A stretch of 64,000 nt of DNA from Cinnamomum chago (GCA_038049695.1 CP142452.1:50116501-50180500); one strand, 5' to 3'. Positions 1 through 12,852 are shown, numbered from the stretch's first letter. The notes: a model not told the origin generated them from the sequence alone. Numbers and translations: made by a program.

Positions 1-2
1 AA

Positions 3-2291
3 CATTTGAGGACAGCGTTGCAGCTCTTGAGAGACAACCAGCTATATGCAAAGCTCAGTAAATGCGAATTCTGGTTAGAGCAAGTTGCTTTTCTAGGCCA
101 CATCATCTCCAGAGAAGGGTTAGCAGTTGATCCAGCTAAGATAGAAGCAGTTGTGAGTTGGGTTAGGCCAAACAGTGTGACAGAAATTAGAAGCTTTTTG
201 GGGTTAGCAGGCTACTACAGAAGATTTGTTCAAGGTTTTTCGTCCATTGCAGCACCGTTGACGAAGTTGACCAGGAAGAATGTCCCGTTTGTGTGGACTG
301 ATCAGTGTGAAACCAGTTTTCAAGAGTTGAAAGGAAGGTTAACCACAGCCCCGATTCTCACTTTACCTTCGGGAAACGGTGGGTTTATTGTTTTTACAGA
401 TGCTTCGAATGTGGGACTGGGTTGTGTGTTGATGCAAGATGGTAAGGTGATTGCTTATGGCTCGAGACAGTTGAAGGACCACGAGAAGAATTATGCGACT
501 CACGACTTGGAGTTGGCAGCAGTTGTTTTCGCATTGAAGATGTGGAGACACTATCTCTATGGAGAGAAATTCGAGGTCCATTCAGATCACAGAAGTTTAC
601 AATATTTGTTCTTACAGAAAGATTTGAACATGAGGCAGAGAAGGTGGATGGAGTATATCAAAGATTATGACTTTCCAATTAAGTACCATCCAGGCAAGGT
701 GAATGTTGTAGCTGATGCATTGAGTAGGAAATCAGTGGCTATGGCCAATTTGAGAGGAATGGGTGTCTTACAGCAGTTTGAGGAGTTGGGTGTAGAGGTA
801 CAAACCCTGAGATTGGGTGCGATGTTAGCGAATATGACAGTGTCAGAACCTACCTTCATCCAGAAGATTAAGGAAAATCAGTTGCAAGACCCAGACTTGG
901 CTAAGATAGTAGAAGTTATTGCAGAACGCCCCGATTTCAAGATGGTGAATGGGATATTGTATTTTCGTGACCGGTTGTGTGTGCCAAATGTGGATGATTT
1001 GAAAGATGAGATAATGAATGAAGCTCACAGCACGAGATATTCTATGCATCCGGGTAGCACGAAGATGTACCACAATTTGAAGAATCGGTTTTGGTGGAAT
1101 AACATGAAGAGAGAGATAGCAGCTTTTGTGTCTCGTTGTCTAACTTGTCAGTTGATCGTGGCAGAGCATCAGAAGCCTCCAGGTTTGTTACAGCCTTTAG
1201 AGATTCCGGAGTGGAAATGGGAGCACATTACCATGGATTTCGTTTCCGGTTTGCCAAATACCAAGAAGGGGAATAATGCAATTTGGATCATTGTAGATCG
1301 TCTGACGAAGTCTGCTCACTTCATTCCGATGAAGACAGGGAATATGATGCACATGGCACCGCTTGCGAAGTTATTTGTTGAGGAGATCGTTAGTAAGCAT
1401 GGTCAGCCCGTCTCCATTACTTCAGACAGAGACAGTAGGTTTGTTTCAAAGTTTTGGAAAACTCTTCATGAGTCGATGGGTACCAAACTTCAGTTCAGCA
1501 CAGCTTATCATCCTCAGACCGATGGTCAGTCAGAAAGGACGATACAGACTCTCGAAGACATGTTGCGTGCTTGCGTATTGGATTTCAAGGTTCAGTGGGA
1601 TGAATGCCTACCGCTTTGCGAATTTGCTTATAACAATAGTTACCACTCTAGCATCGGTATGGCACCGTTCGAGGCACTCTATGGTAGAAGATGCAGAACT
1701 CCGGTTTGTTGGGAAGAAGTCGGTGAACGTAGTTTTCATGGACTGACAATAGTTGGAGAGACAAGTGACAAGGTTAAGTTGATTCAGGAACGTTTGAAGA
1801 TCGCCCGAAGTAGGCAGAAGAGTTATGCAGACACTCGCAGAAGAGAATTGCAGTTTCAGGTGGGTGACAAAGTGTTCTTGAAGATCTCGCCAGTTAGAGG
1901 GACTTTGAGATTCGGACAAAAGGGCAAGTTGTATAGAAGGTTTATCGGTCCGTATGAGATCCTGAGCAAGATTGGAGATGTTGCTTATAGACTTGCGTTA
2001 CCGCCGGAATTCTCCGGGGTACACAATGTTTTCCATGTTTCGATGCTCAAGAAGTACGTCTCTAGTCCTGCACACATTCTACAGCATGAGCCCTTAGAAA
2101 TTCGGGAAGATGCCTCGTATGTGGAAAGACCGATCAAGATCATTGACACCAAAGAGCAAGAGTTGAGAGATCGGACTATTCACTGGGTCAAGGTACTTTG
2201 GGAAAATCACGAGCCAGAAGAAGCCACATGGGAATTGAGAGAACAAGTGCAGAGGAAGTATCCACAACTTTTACCAGAGGTAATTGCTTGA
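3..2291 (+). CDS. Partial pol polyprotein of copy A (reverse transcriptase end, RNase H, integrase, chromodomain)
   Basis: The frame is open from the window edge, so the first part of gag-pol is cut off by the window and not by mutation. It covers the end of the reverse transcriptase, RNase H (FTDAS motif), the HHCC zinc-binding region of integrase, the D,D-35-E core and the chromodomain, ending at TGA. The integrase third acidic residue is intact: the glutamate codon is at 1533-1535 within QSERT. Translation matches the end of copy B everywhere I compared except at that residue. Being in the same array with near-identical sequence, it is a sibling of copy B and was fixed very recently. Confidence 0.93.
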   Translation, partial: HLRTALQLLRDNQLYAKLSKCEFWLEQVAFLGHIISREGLAVDPAKIEAVVSWVRPNSVTEIRSFLGLAGYYRRFVQGFSSIAAPLTKLTRKNVPFVWTDQCETSFQELKGRLTTAPILTLPSGNGGFIVFTDASNVGLGCVLMQDGKVIAYGSRQLKDHEKNYATHDLELAAVVFALKMWRHYLYGEKFEVHSDHRSLQYLFLQKDLNMRQRRWMEYIKDYDFPIKYHPGKVNVVADALSRKSVAMANLRGMGVLQQFEELGVEVQTLRLGAMLANMTVSEPTFIQKIKENQLQDPDLAKIVEVIAERPDFKMVNGILYFRDRLCVPNVDDLKDEIMNEAHSTRYSMHPGSTKMYHNLKNRFWWNNMKREIAAFVSRCLTCQLIVAEHQKPPGLLQPLEIPEWKWEHITMDFVSGLPNTKKGNNAIWIIVDRLTKSAHFIPMKTGNMMHMAPLAKLFVEEIVSKHGQPVSITSDRDSRFVSKFWKTLHESMGTKLQFSTAYHPQTDGQSERTIQTLEDMLRACVLDFKVQWDECLPLCEFAYNNSYHSSIGMAPFEALYGRRCRTPVCWEEVGERSFHGLTIVGETSDKVKLIQERLKIARSRQKSYADTRRRELQFQVGDKVFLKISPVRGTLRFGQKGKLYRRFIGPYEILSKIGDVAYRLALPPEFSGVHNVFHVSMLKKYVSSPAHILQHEPLEIREDASYVERPIKIIDTKEQELRDRTIHWVKVLWENHEPEEATWELREQVQRKYPQLLPEVIA

Positions 2292-2315
2292 TTTATTTGG
2301 TGGACCAAATATCCT

Positions 2316-2328
2316 AAGGGGTGGAGGA
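2316..2328 (+). other. Polypurine tract before LTR1
   Basis: The purine run AAGGGGTGGAGGA abuts the TG that opens LTR1. In LTR retrotransposons this tract primes plus-strand DNA synthesis. The same tract precedes LTR2. Confidence 0.9.
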
Positions 2329-2726
2329 TGTTAGACCCCGACCCAGACCTAGTCGATTAGTGTGCGATTAGTATGTGTTTAGTTCTAAGTGGGTTTAGTC
2401 GTGGTTGGGTTAGAAGTGATTAGTTAGTTTGGACATAGCTTTGGGAATTTGAGAACGTCTAGTATTAGTCAGACACACTCAGGAAGGCCTGAGTGCACGT
2501 GTAAGCTTGGGAAGATCGTATTGATTTTCGTGTGAGTGTGATTTTGATTTCATGTGAATGATCTTGTTATGTGTTACAACTTTCTTTTTAAGCCCATTCG
2601 TGTTTGAAGCCCAAAAACCCATGTTTTGGCCCAAAGAGGGTAAAATTGTCTTTCTTGCATAAATCTGGACACAATTTTCGAGATCTCAAAACCATGTCAA
2701 AAATATACTTTTTGGAAACTAGATAT

Positions 2727-2757
2727 TTCGACGATCATTTTATCCTTCTTCGTCGAA
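2727..2757 (+). repeat. Conserved U3 stem-loop in LTR1
   Basis: TTCGACGA (2727-2734) pairs with TCGTCGAA (2750-2757) around a 15-base loop. The same stem-loop occurs in LTR2, in family C LTRs (20178-20208 and 24685-24715) and in the family E LTR (58656-58686). Function unknown. Confidence 0.65.
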
Positions 2758-3518
2758 GTCATCCGAGGCCCACAAGACCATGTTTTAGTCACTTCAAGTT
2801 CAAGCCAAATGGGGCCCATGAGTCATCACTTAATCCCCTTTCCCCTCCCTTTTCATTCATTTCCCAATCTCTGCAACTTTTGAGTCTAGGGCAAGAGAGA
2901 AAACCTCTTTTCTCCTTCATCTTCCTCACTTGGTTTGATCTAGCTAGAGAGCTCCAAAGGAAATTCTAAGACTACCATTTTCTTCATCTCCTTGCAAGCT
3001 TCCTATTGATACAAGTTTCTTGAGTTTTCAAGTTGGGCAAGAGCTCCATTTCTCTCCCTCCCTCTTGTGTGGCCATTTCTAGGTAAGGGTTTCCACTCAT
3101 ACTTTCCATTGAGTCATTTTAGTTCCTTAAGATCATGTTTTTCATGTTTTCAAACCCTATTTGGAAAATGGGTTTCTTGTTTCCATTTTTGAGTAAGTTT
3201 TGTGTGTTTTCTTGGTTTGGCTTGTAGTGTGGGATTAGCTTGTGTGAAGAGCTTGAAGTGGAGTGTTTAGCATTTGGGCAAGGCAAGTAATCTCTATAGG
3301 ATCATTGTGCATGTTATTTTAAGCTACATTATTGTTTTGGAAACTTTGCATATGGATATGTTTACAAGCTTTATGATTGTGTTTTCATGAGTTTTGGATG
3401 TGTACTTTGTCCCTTGGAGAGTATGTAGACTCAGGGAATATAAGTGGAATGAGAATGAATGGAAGGGAAGAAGAGAAATGTGAAAAAAATCTGTGCTGAA
3501 ACGCATTCCCGTGCACTG

Positions 3519-3942
3519 GCGGTCAGCACAGCGGTCAGCTCGCGGCTAGCCGCCTGTGTCCACTTCGGCTAACCGCAGGCTGACCGAACTCAGCGGTTAC
3601 CTTTCCAGAAGCTAGCTTTTTCACCTGGGACCAGCGGTCAGCTCCGCGGTCAGCTCACGGCTAACCGCCAGTCTCACTCGCGGTTAACCGCAAGCCAACC
3701 GTGGACTGCGGTTCCTTCTCCAGAAGCTGGCATTTTGTTGGGATCCACGGTCAGCGCCGCGGTCAGCTCACGGCTAACCGCCAGTCCTACTCGCGGTTAA
3801 CCGCAAGCCAACCGCGCAATGCGGTTCCATTTCCCGAGAGCTAAGTTCAAAATTGGTATTTCAGCGGTCAGCCTGGCGGTCACCTTGCGGCTAGCCGCCG
3901 GACCCCAGTTCGGCTAGCCGCCACCTGACCGCGAGGTGACCG
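3519..3942 (+). repeat. GC-rich palindrome array in LTR1
   Basis: About four degenerate repeats of roughly 100 bp carry short inverted motifs such as GCGGTCAGC, CGGCTAACCGC and CGGCTAGCCG in an AT-rich LTR. Each unit ends near a TTTCCAGA or TTCCCGAGA segment. LTR2 has the same array at 11326-11749. Related arrays lie in other LTR families of the window, including a copia one, which suggests repeated binding sites for a host factor; that is inference. Confidence 0.8.
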
Positions 3943-4586
3943 AAATTCACTGTTTGTGTATTTTGACGAGTTTAGCAAGAATGAAAAACTAGAACATGTT
4001 AAGTGACCTTTAGCTTGATATTGTACACTCGAGACCCGAGATGTCCTTGAACTTCTGGGGCACCAATTCTATTTTTACCTCCGCATCTGGGCTTCGATTG
4101 TACAACAACCATCCAAAGGTCCTTGTATGTGCTTGATAGACTTCGTGTTTGAACCTTGATTTTTGGGTATGATGAATACCATTGTGAACTCATTTTGAAG
4201 TGTTAGTACAACCGTGTTTTGAAGTTTTGTTAAGAAAAAGGGGATCACTTCCTAAGCGTGTTTTGCATAAATATTATGCCTCGTGCTAGTCGTGCTCGTC
4301 GTGATGTGATAAGTGATTTCCCCCTTTTTATCTCGACGTGTTTGATCGTGCTTCGCGTGTTTTGTGCATTCATGAACTAAGTGAACACCACTGAGCTTAG
4401 ACTGCCCTTTCGGTTTGATCCACTGTCTGGGGGTCTTTAAACATGTGGACTGTCTGCAGACTGGTCGTGTATTTATTACACATCGTGCGTGTCCGGTTCC
4501 GCGGCCGGAATTCCCGTCTTTGTGGGAAATCGTGTCGTGCTTATATTATGTATATCGTGCTTGTCGTGCGTGCTTGCTCTTTTCAT

Positions 4587-4593
4587 TATATAA
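4587..4593 (+). promoter_or_regulatory. TATA box of Tekay LTR1
   Basis: TATATAA within CATTATATAAATGATAG, downstream of a stretch rich in CGTGC repeats. Transcription would start near 4613-4620, which defines the U3/R boundary. LTR2 has the same box at 12394-12400, and the solo Tekay LTR has a similar one near 35911. Confidence 0.75.
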
Positions 4594-5285
4594 ATGATAG
4601 AGAAAGGATGGGCTCTTTGTGGATTGTAACTTTTCATGATATATTTAGTACTCATGCTAGTTTGTTTTGATACCTCAGCTATTGTGACAGTTCAAATCAA
4701 GTATTCGATTTCAAGTGTTTTTCCCAAGTATTATTGTCATGTTCATGCCTATATTGATTACCTGCCAAACCGTCGTGTTTGACCCTTGCTTGTTGGTGCC
4801 CAGGTGCAGGAGACGTTGCCTTTGAGGAGGAGCGTCAGGAGGAGGCTTGTGAGCCAACTCCCGTGAGAGAGTGGCAGCCCGACGATGTCATCTAGATGTC
4901 GGTCTGGTTCTTGAGTTTCGTCACATTTTGTCATGGAGTTTCTTTTGGCTATTTTGAGATTGTATTGACCTTTATTGGTCTCTTACGGGTTGTACTAAAC
5001 TTAACTTGTTTTTTTGTATTAACTCTATAACTTGAATATTAATGGGAATGCTTGTTAGCTTCTTTCTATGATACCATGCCTTGTTATTAAATGTTATGGC
5101 ACCTAAAGATTTTATTGGGGCTCATCTTGATGTGTTTTGCTACACGCTTCCGCAATCGTGTACGTGTGAGTCAGATTCCGACTGTCTTTGGGAATCCTCA
5201 CCGCGGGAACCTGTGGGAAAGTATATCATCAATGTACCCACCAACGTCGCGGGGCCCGGGATCCGTTCCGGGGTCGCGACAGGAC

Positions 5286-5297
5286 TGGTATCAGAGC
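5286..5297 (+). other. Primer binding site, initiator tRNA-Met type
   Basis: TGGTATCAGAGC, four bases after the CA end of LTR1, is the usual plant retrotransposon site complementary to the 3' end of initiator tRNA-Met. It primes minus-strand synthesis. The leader 5298-5442 holds a T-rich stretch ending TTTTACAG just before the gag start, which resembles a 3' splice site. Confidence 0.92.
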
Positions 5298-5442
5298 GAG
5301 ACATGTTTCAGGCACTTAAAAGAAACTAGAAAGGTCTTAGGAACGTGGCGAGGATTCGTGAGTCCGATAGATTCGTTCGTATAGGACCTTAGAAACCCTT
5401 GTACCATGTTATTTGTGTTCTAACTTTTTGTTTTACAGCAAT

Positions 5443-8400
5443 ATGCCTCCAAGAAAAGCTCCCAATCATCATGCTTCAGGCAGTAATCAGAATGAGTCAG
5501 ATGCATCTGAGGGACCGACAGCTACACAGTTTCAGGAACTTATGCAAGCCATGATAACACAGCAAAGGCAGGCTAATGAGAACCAAGCAAGGTTTCAAGA
5601 ACAGTTGGCTAAGAAAGATGATGAAATGGCTCAAGTCCAAAGGCAATTGTTAGAAGTTCTCCAGAACAGGAATGTAGCACCCCCCGCAGGTCCACAGATT
5701 GTTATTCAGAATAGGGATCCTGACCCTAATGCACTGTTTGAGAAGTTTAGAAAGAGAGCGCCTAAAGAATTTTCGGGCAATGAGGACCCGTTAGTGGCAG
5801 ATGACTGGCTAGTCAATACGGAGAAGATCTTCGATGTTTTCATGTGCACGGGTATACAGAAGGTCAATCTCACAGCTTCTCTATTCTATGGGCATGCAGA
5901 CCGGTGGTGGCAAACAGTCAAGGACCCATATGCAGTGATGGCTGATGATGAGGCATGGGCAGCTTTCAAGATACAGTTTCAGGACAAATATATTCCCTCT
6001 CATGTCAAGAGGCAGAAGGCTATTGAGTTTCAGCAACTCAAGCAGGGTAACATGACCGTGTTAGACTATGTCACCAAATTTGAGAGATTAGCTATATATG
6101 CCACCGAGTTGATTGACACGGAAAGGAAGAAGATAACTAAGTTTTTGGAAGGGTTGAACCCGATCATCATGAGAGATGTCATAGGCGTAGTACCTCCAGC
6201 TACGTATGATGAGGCAGTCAAGCGGGCATACACTTTTGAAGATATTAACAATATGATTGTTCAGGACAGGAAACAACAATACCAGCAACAGAATCAGAGG
6301 CAGCAGCAGGGCAAGAAGCCAAGGCAAGAGCAAGGCCATGTGAGGCAGGGATGTGGGCATTGTGGCAAGAATCATGAGACACACGAATGTCGTAAGGCCA
6401 TGGGTGCCTGTTTCAAGTGTGGGGCTATGAACCATTCAATCAAGGATTGCCCACTACTTCAGAATCAGGGGAATAGAAACCAGCAGCAGAGACAAGTAGC
6501 TCCTCAGAATCAAGCACCAGCTCAGAATCAGATGAGACCACCTCAGCAGCAGCAACAGGCTAGGCCACCAGCACAGAATCAGAATGCTCGTCCTCCACAG
6601 CAGAATAGACAAGGCCAAGGAAGGCAGAACCAAATACCGAACAGACTACAGATGCATGGACGGTTATACTATCTTAACCGTGCAGATGCTGAAGCTGCAG
6701 GAGACGTGGTAGAAGGTAAACTTCTTGTTTGTGGGGTAGAAGCCCAGATTTTGTTTGACCCTGGATCCACACATTCATTTTCATCCCCTAGTTTTGCTAA
6801 GTTGATTGATGCACCATGTAGTGAGTTGGATTACATTTTGGTAGTGACCACTCCAGTAGGGAAACAAGTTGTGTGTAGAAACCATTACCCTAGTTGTACA
6901 GTGTTGTTAGGAGATGTGAATTTACCGGCCAACCTCATAGTTTTGGACATGCATGATTTTGATGTCATTTTAGGCATGGATTGGTTAGAAGCATATCATG
7001 CCACCATGGATTGTTTTAGTAAGACTATCACATTTAGATTCCAAGGACCACAGGCAGAGTTGATATTTCAAGGGAACAGGCGAAAATCTCAGGCAGGGTT
7101 TATTTCAGTGTTGAAGGCCAGCAGATTAGTGCAGAGTGGATGTCAGGCATTTATTGCGTTTATCACGGAGGATAAACAGTCCCAAGGGGTGGAGGATATC
7201 CCCATTGTGTGTGAATTTCCGGACGTTTTTCCAGAAGAAATCCCGGGTTTACCACCAATTAGGGAAGTCGAGTTCACAATTGAGCTTCTTCCAGGGACAG
7301 CTCCGATCTCGATTGCACCATACAGGATGGCTCCGGCAGAAATGGGTGAGCTAAAGCTCCAATTGCAAGATTTGTTGAGCAAAGGTTTTATTAGGCCAAG
7401 TGTTTCACCGTGGGGAGCACCGGTGTTGTTTGTGAAGAAGAAGGATGGAAGTTTGAGAATGTGCATAGACTATCGGAAGTTGAACCATGTGACCGTGAAG
7501 AACAAGTACCCTTTGCCAAGGATAGATGAATTGTTTGACCAATTGCAAGGAGCAGCCTACTTTTCCAAGATAGACTTGAGGTCAGGGTACCATCAGTTGA
7601 GAGTTAGAGATTCAGATGTTCAGAAGACAGCCTTTAGAACAAGATATGGGCACTATGAGTTCTTAGTGATGCCCTTTGGCTTGACAAATGCACCCGCAGT
7701 CTTTAATGCTTTGATGAACAAGGTCTTCGCACCTTATTTGGATCACTCTACAGTAGTGTTCATTGACGACGTCCTCGTGTATTCCAAGAGTAAGAAGGAA
7801 CATGAGGAACATTTGAGGACAGCGTTGCAGCTCTTGAGAGACAACCAGCTATATGCAAAGCTCAGTAAATGCGAATTCTGGTTAGAGCAAGTTGCTTTTC
7901 TAGGCCACATCATCTCCAGAGAAGGGTTAGCAGTTGATCCAGCTAAGATAGAAGCAGTTGTGAGTTGGGTTAGGCCAAACAGTGTGACAGAAATTAGAAG
8001 CTTTTTGGGGTTAGCAGGCTACTACAGAAGATTTGTTCAAGGTTTTTCGTCCATTGCAGCACCGTTGACGAAGTTGACCAGGAAGAATGTCCCGTTTGTG
8101 TGGACTGATCAGTGTGAAACCAGTTTTCAAGAGTTGAAAGGAAGGTTAACCACAGCCCCGATTCTCACTTTACCTTCGGGAAACGGTGGGTTTATTGTTT
8201 TTACAGATGCTTCGAATGTGGGACTGGGTTGTGTGTTGATGCAAGATGGTAAGGTGATTGCTTATGGCTCGAGACAGTTGAAGGACCACGAGAAGAATTA
8301 TGCGACTCACGACTTGGAGTTGGCAGCAGTTGTTTTCGCATTGAAGATGTGGAGACACTATCTCTATGGAGAGAAATTCGAGGTCCATTCAGATCACAGA

Positions 8401-10098
8401 AGTTTACAATATTTGTTCTTACAGAAAGATTTGAACATGAGGCAGAGAAGGTGGATGGAGTATATCAAAGATTATGACTTTCCAATTAAGTACCATCCAG
8501 GCAAGGTGAATGTTGTAGCTGATGCATTGAGTAGGAAATCAGTGGCTATGGCCAATTTGAGAGGAATGGGTGTCTTACAGCAGTTTGAGGAGTTGGGTGT
8601 AGAGGTACAAACCCTGAGATTGGGTGCGATGTTAGCGAATATGACAGTGTCAGAACCTACCTTCATCCAGAAGATTAAGGAAAATCAGTTGCAAGACCCA
8701 GACTTGGCTAAGATAGTAGAAGTTATTGCAGAACGCCCCGATTTCAAGATGGTGAATGGGATATTGTATTTTCGTGACCGGTTGTGTGTGCCAAATGTGG
8801 ATGATTTGAAAGATGAGATAATGAATGAAGCTCACAGCACGAGATATTCTATGCATCCGGGTAGCACGAAGATGTACCACAATTTGAAGAATCGGTTTTG
8901 GTGGAATAACATGAAGAGAGAGATAGCAGCTTTTGTGTCTCGTTGTCTAACTTGTCAGTTGATCGTGGCAGAGCATCAGAAGCCTCCAGGTTTGTTACAG
9001 CCTTTAGAGATTCCGGAGTGGAAATGGGAGCACATTACCATGGATTTCGTTTCCGGTTTGCCAAATACCAAGAAGGGGAATAATGCAATTTGGATCATTG
9101 TAGATCGTCTGACGAAGTCTGCTCACTTCATTCCGATGAAGACAGGGAATATGATGCACATGGCACCGCTTGCGAAGTTATTTGTTGAGGAGATCGTTAG
9201 TAAGCATGGTCAGCCCGTCTCCATTACTTCAGACAGAGACAGTAGGTTTGTTTCAAAGTTTTGGAAAACTCTTCATGAGTCGATGGGTACCAAACTTCAG
9301 TTCAGCACAGCTTATCATCCTCAGACCGATGGTCAGTCAAAAAGGACGATACAGACTCTCGAAGACATGTTGCGTGCTTGCGTATTGGATTTCAAGGTTC
9401 AGTGGGATGAATGCCTACCGCTTTGCGAATTTGCTTATAACAATAGTTACCACTCTAGCATCGGTATGGCACCGTTCGAGGCACTCTATGGTAGAAGATG
9501 CAGAACTCCGGTTTGTTGGGAAGAAGTCGGTGAACGTAGTTTTCATGGACTGACAATAGTTGGAGAGACAAGTGACAAGGTTAAGTTGATTCAGGAACGT
9601 TTGAAGATCGCCCGAAGTAGGCAGAAGAGTTATGCAGACACTCGCAGAAGAGAATTGCAGTTTCAGGTGGGTGACAAAGTGTTCTTGAAGATCTCGCCAG
9701 TTAGAGGGACTTTGAGATTCGGACAAAAGGGCAAGTTGTATAGAAGGTTTATCGGTCCGTATGAGATCCTGAGCAAGATTGGAGATGTTGCTTATAGACT
9801 TGCGTTACCGCCGGAATTCTCCGGGGTACACAATGTTTTCCATGTTTCGATGCTCAAGAAGTACGTCTCTAGTCCTGCACACATTCTACAGCATGAGCCC
9901 TTAGAAATTCGGGAAGATGCCTCGTATGTGGAAAGACCGATCAAGATCATTGACACCAAAGAGCAAGAGTTGAGAGATCGGACTATTCACTGGGTCAAGG
10001 TACTTTGGGAAAATCACGAGCCAGAAGAAGCCACATGGGAATTGAGAGAACAAGTGCAGAGGAAGTATCCACAACTTTTACCAGAGGTAATTGCTTGA
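5443..10098 (+). CDS. Complete gag-pol polyprotein of the Tekay-type chromovirus (copy B, 1551 aa)
   Basis: One uninterrupted frame encodes the capsid protein and all enzymes for reverse transcription and integration. I chose the ATG at 5443 (MPPRKAP); the frame opens 30 bases earlier only from a non-ATG codon. Order: retrotransposon gag (about 95-270), two CCHC zinc knuckles (about 304-316 and 323-336), aspartic protease (DPGST, D439), reverse transcriptase with FIDD at 773-776, RNase H (FTDAS, D922), HHCC zinc region (about 1130-1170), integrase core and a chromodomain from about 1494 to the end, which in this family steers integration to marked chromatin. The core has D1201 and D1264, but position 1300, exactly 36 residues on, is lysine where copy A has the catalytic glutamate (G to A at 9340). 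Integrase is therefore probably inactive although the frame is intact. Confidence 0.95.
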   Translation: MPPRKAPNHHASGSNQNESDASEGPTATQFQELMQAMITQQRQANENQARFQEQLAKKDDEMAQVQRQLLEVLQNRNVAPPAGPQIVIQNRDPDPNALFEKFRKRAPKEFSGNEDPLVADDWLVNTEKIFDVFMCTGIQKVNLTASLFYGHADRWWQTVKDPYAVMADDEAWAAFKIQFQDKYIPSHVKRQKAIEFQQLKQGNMTVLDYVTKFERLAIYATELIDTERKKITKFLEGLNPIIMRDVIGVVPPATYDEAVKRAYTFEDINNMIVQDRKQQYQQQNQRQQQGKKPRQEQGHVRQGCGHCGKNHETHECRKAMGACFKCGAMNHSIKDCPLLQNQGNRNQQQRQVAPQNQAPAQNQMRPPQQQQQARPPAQNQNARPPQQNRQGQGRQNQIPNRLQMHGRLYYLNRADAEAAGDVVEGKLLVCGVEAQILFDPGSTHSFSSPSFAKLIDAPCSELDYILVVTTPVGKQVVCRNHYPSCTVLLGDVNLPANLIVLDMHDFDVILGMDWLEAYHATMDCFSKTITFRFQGPQAELIFQGNRRKSQAGFISVLKASRLVQSGCQAFIAFITEDKQSQGVEDIPIVCEFPDVFPEEIPGLPPIREVEFTIELLPGTAPISIAPYRMAPAEMGELKLQLQDLLSKGFIRPSVSPWGAPVLFVKKKDGSLRMCIDYRKLNHVTVKNKYPLPRIDELFDQLQGAAYFSKIDLRSGYHQLRVRDSDVQKTAFRTRYGHYEFLVMPFGLTNAPAVFNALMNKVFAPYLDHSTVVFIDDVLVYSKSKKEHEEHLRTALQLLRDNQLYAKLSKCEFWLEQVAFLGHIISREGLAVDPAKIEAVVSWVRPNSVTEIRSFLGLAGYYRRFVQGFSSIAAPLTKLTRKNVPFVWTDQCETSFQELKGRLTTAPILTLPSGNGGFIVFTDASNVGLGCVLMQDGKVIAYGSRQLKDHEKNYATHDLELAAVVFALKMWRHYLYGEKFEVHSDHRSLQYLFLQKDLNMRQRRWMEYIKDYDFPIKYHPGKVNVVADALSRKSVAMANLRGMGVLQQFEELGVEVQTLRLGAMLANMTVSEPTFIQKIKENQLQDPDLAKIVEVIAERPDFKMVNGILYFRDRLCVPNVDDLKDEIMNEAHSTRYSMHPGSTKMYHNLKNRFWWNNMKREIAAFVSRCLTCQLIVAEHQKPPGLLQPLEIPEWKWEHITMDFVSGLPNTKKGNNAIWIIVDRLTKSAHFIPMKTGNMMHMAPLAKLFVEEIVSKHGQPVSITSDRDSRFVSKFWKTLHESMGTKLQFSTAYHPQTDGQSKRTIQTLEDMLRACVLDFKVQWDECLPLCEFAYNNSYHSSIGMAPFEALYGRRCRTPVCWEEVGERSFHGLTIVGETSDKVKLIQERLKIARSRQKSYADTRRRELQFQVGDKVFLKISPVRGTLRFGQKGKLYRRFIGPYEILSKIGDVAYRLALPPEFSGVHNVFHVSMLKKYVSSPAHILQHEPLEIREDASYVERPIKIIDTKEQELRDRTIHWVKVLWENHEPEEATWELREQVQRKYPQLLPEVIA

Positions 10099-10122
10099 TT
10101 TATTTGGTGGACCAAATATCCT

Positions 10123-10135
10123 AAGGGGTGGAGGA
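10123..10135 (+). other. Polypurine tract before LTR2
   Basis: Same AAGGGGTGGAGGA tract as at 2316-2328, abutting the TG of LTR2. Confidence 0.9.
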
Positions 10136-12684
10136 TGTTAGACCCCGACCCAGACCTAGTCGATTAGTGTGCGATTAGTATGTGTTTAGTTCTAAGTGGG
10201 TTTAGTCGTGGTTGGGTTAGAAGTGATTAGTTAGTTTGGACATAGCTTTGGGAATTTGAGAACGTCTAGTATTAGTCAGACACACTCAGGAAGGCCTGAG
10301 TGCACGTGTAAGCTTGGGAAGATCGTATTGATTTTCGTGTGAGTGTGATTTTGATTTCATGTGAATGATCTTGTTATGTGTTACAACTTTCTTTTTAAGC
10401 CCATTCGTGTTTGAAGCCCAAAAACCCATGTTTTGGCCCAAAGAGGGTAAAATTGTCTTTCTTGCATAAATCTGGACACAATTTTCGAGATCTCAAAACC
10501 ATGTCAAAAATATACTTTTTGGAAACTAGATATTTCGACGATCATTTTATCCTTCTTCGTCGAAGTCATCCGAGGCCCACAAGACCATGTTTTAGTCACT
10601 TCAAGTTCAAGCCAAATGGGGCCCATGAGTCATCACTTAATCCCCTTTCCCCTCCCTTTTCATTCATTTCCCAATCTCTGCAACTTTTGAGTCTAGGGCA
10701 AGAGAGAAAACCTCTTTTCTCCTTCATCTTCCTCACTTGGTTTGATCTAGCTAGAGAGCTCCAAAGGAAATTCTAAGACTACCATTTTCTTCATCTCCTT
10801 GCAAGCTTCCTATTGATACAAGTTTCTTGAGTTTTCAAGTTGGGCAAGAGCTCCATTTCTCTCCCTCCCTCTTGTGTGGCCATTTCTAGGTAAGGGTTTC
10901 CACTCATACTTTCCATTGAGTCATTTTAGTTCCTTAAGATCATGTTTTTCATGTTTTCAAACCCTATTTGGAAAATGGGTTTCTTGTTTCCATTTTTGAG
11001 TAAGTTTTGTGTGTTTTCTTGGTTTGGCTTGTAGTGTGGGATTAGCTTGTGTGAAGAGCTTGAAGTGGAGTGTTTAGCATTTGGGCAAGGCAAGTAATCT
11101 CTATAGGATCATTGTGCATGTTATTTTAAGCTACATTATTGTTTTGGAAACTTTGCATATGGATATGTTTACAAGCTTTATGATTGTGTTTTCATGAGTT
11201 TTGGATGTGTGCTTTGTCCCTTGGAGAGTATGTAGACTCAGGGAATATAAGTGGAATGAGAATGAATGGAAGGGAAGAAGAGAAATGTGAAAAAAATCTG
11301 TGCTGAAACGCATTCCCGTGCACTGGCGGTCAGCACAGCGGTCAGCTCGCGGCTAGCCGCCTGTGTCCACTTCGGCTAACCGCAGGCTGACCGAACTCAG
11401 CGGTTACCTTTCCAGAAGCTAGCTTTTTCACCTGGGACCAGCGGTCAGCTCCGCGGTCAGCTCACGGCTAACCGCCAGTCTCACTCGCGGTTAACCGCAA
11501 GCCAACCGTGGACTGCGGTTCCTTCTCCAGAAGCTGGCATTTTGTTGGGATCCACGGTCAGCGCCGCGGTCAGCTCACGGCTAACCGCCAGTCCTACTCG
11601 CGGTTAACCGCAAGCCAACCGCGGAATGCGGTTCCATTTCCCGAGAGCTAAGTTCAAAATTGGTATTTCAGCGGTCAGCCTGGCGGTCACCTTGCGGCTA
11701 GCCGCCGGACCCCAGTTCGGCTAGCCGCCACCTGACCGCTAGGTGACCGAAATTCACTGTTTGTGTATTTTGACGAGTTTAGCAAGAATGAAAAACTAGA
11801 ACATGTTAAGTGACCTTTAGCTTGATATTGTACACTCGAGACCCGAGATGTCCTTGAACTTCTGGGGCACCAATTCTATTTTTAACTCCGCATCTGGGCT
11901 TCGATTGTACAACAACCATCCAAAGGTCCTTGTATGTGCTTGATAGACTTCGTGTTTGAACCTTGATTTTTGGGTATGATGAATACCATTGTGAACTCAT
12001 TTTGAAGTGTTAGTACAACCGTGTTTTGAAGTTTTGTTAAGAAAAAGGGGATCACTTCCTAAGCGTGTTTTGCATAAATATTATGCCTCGTGCTAGTCGT
12101 GCTCGTCGTGATGTGATAAGTGATTTCCCCCTTTTTATCTCGACGTGTTTGATCGTGCTTCGCGTGTTTTGTGCATTCATGAACTAAGTGAACACCACTG
12201 AGCTTAGACTGCCCTTTCGGTTTGATCCACTGTCTGGGGGTCTTTAAACATGTGGACTGTCTGCAGACTGGTCGTGTATTTATTACACATCGTGCGTGTC
12301 CGGTTCCGCGGCCGGAATTCCCGTCTTTGTGGGAAATCGTGTCGTGCTTATATTATGTATATCGTGCTTGTCGTGCGTGCTTGCTCTTTTCATTATATAA
12401 ATGATAGAGAAAGGATGGGCTCTTTGAAAGTCCTCGGGATCCTAACCCTAGAGGGGGGGTGAATAGGGTGTGCTACAACTATGACCAATTTAAAGCAATT
12501 TTAATTTCTTAAACTAAACTAGTCACATGTGATGATTAAACAAACAAGATGCGGAAGCTAATACAAAATCAATCACCACATAGCATGCACCACAACACCA
12601 ATATTTATAGTGGTTCGGCCAACGTGCCTACATCCACTACCGGCTTGTGTCTCCAACACCCCACCGGATTCCACTAAGTATGCT

Positions 12685-12852
12685 TTTTACTAGGCTAAGC
12701 AATAACCCTTACAATGTGCTTTTCTAGGCTAAGCAATAACCTTACAAGATGCTTTTCAAAGGCTAAGCAATAACCTTACAATATGCTTTTCTTAGGCTAA
12801 GCAATAACCTTACAAGTTGCTTTTCAAAGGCTAAGCAATAACCTTTACAAAT
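12685..12852 (-). repeat. Tandem repeat of about 34 bp in Sirevirus R-U5
   Basis: Five consecutive units share the core GGCTAAGCAATAACC followed by TTACAA and TGCTTTT. The same array with 3-5 units is seen in the other Sirevirus LTRs (about 14893-15030, 20795-20930, 42058-42190, 45830-45965, 51750-51895). It lies downstream of the TATA box and so would be in the RNA leader. Confidence 0.85.

Larger units (their letters stand above)
2329..5281 (+). repeat. Tekay LTR1, shared by internal copies A and B (2953 bp)
   Basis: It begins TGTTAGACCCC and ends GTCGCGACA, directly between a polypurine tract and a tRNA-Met primer site. Comparison with LTR2 at offset 7807 showed five substitutions by eye (3404, 3817, about 3932, about 4074, about 4851), roughly 0.17 percent, so the two LTRs are very young or recently homogenised. 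U3 holds a block shared with other gypsy LTRs here (about 2700-2770), a pyrimidine-rich stretch and a GC-rich palindrome array. A TATA box at 4587 puts the transcription start near 4615, giving a U3 of about 2.3 kb and an R-U5 of about 0.66 kb. Small open frames inside look incidental. Confidence 0.95.

Noticed and set aside
1363-1919. Long frames on other strands or frames within pol
   Set aside because: Shadows of the pol coding sequence; the same ones appear in copy B.
2604-2969. A 121-codon open frame in LTR1, repeated at 10411-10776
   Set aside because: The repetition only reflects identical LTRs. No domain, and the older solo LTR does not keep the frame.
5081-5384. Overlapping small frames at the end of LTR1, also near 14640
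   Set aside because: They cross the LTR end and primer site, overlap each other and have no recognisable motif.
5413-5442. Upstream extension of the Tekay gag-pol frame by ten codons
   Set aside because: It begins with a non-ATG codon and lies in a T-rich stretch ending in a splice-acceptor-like TTTTACAG; the ATG at 5443 is a better start.
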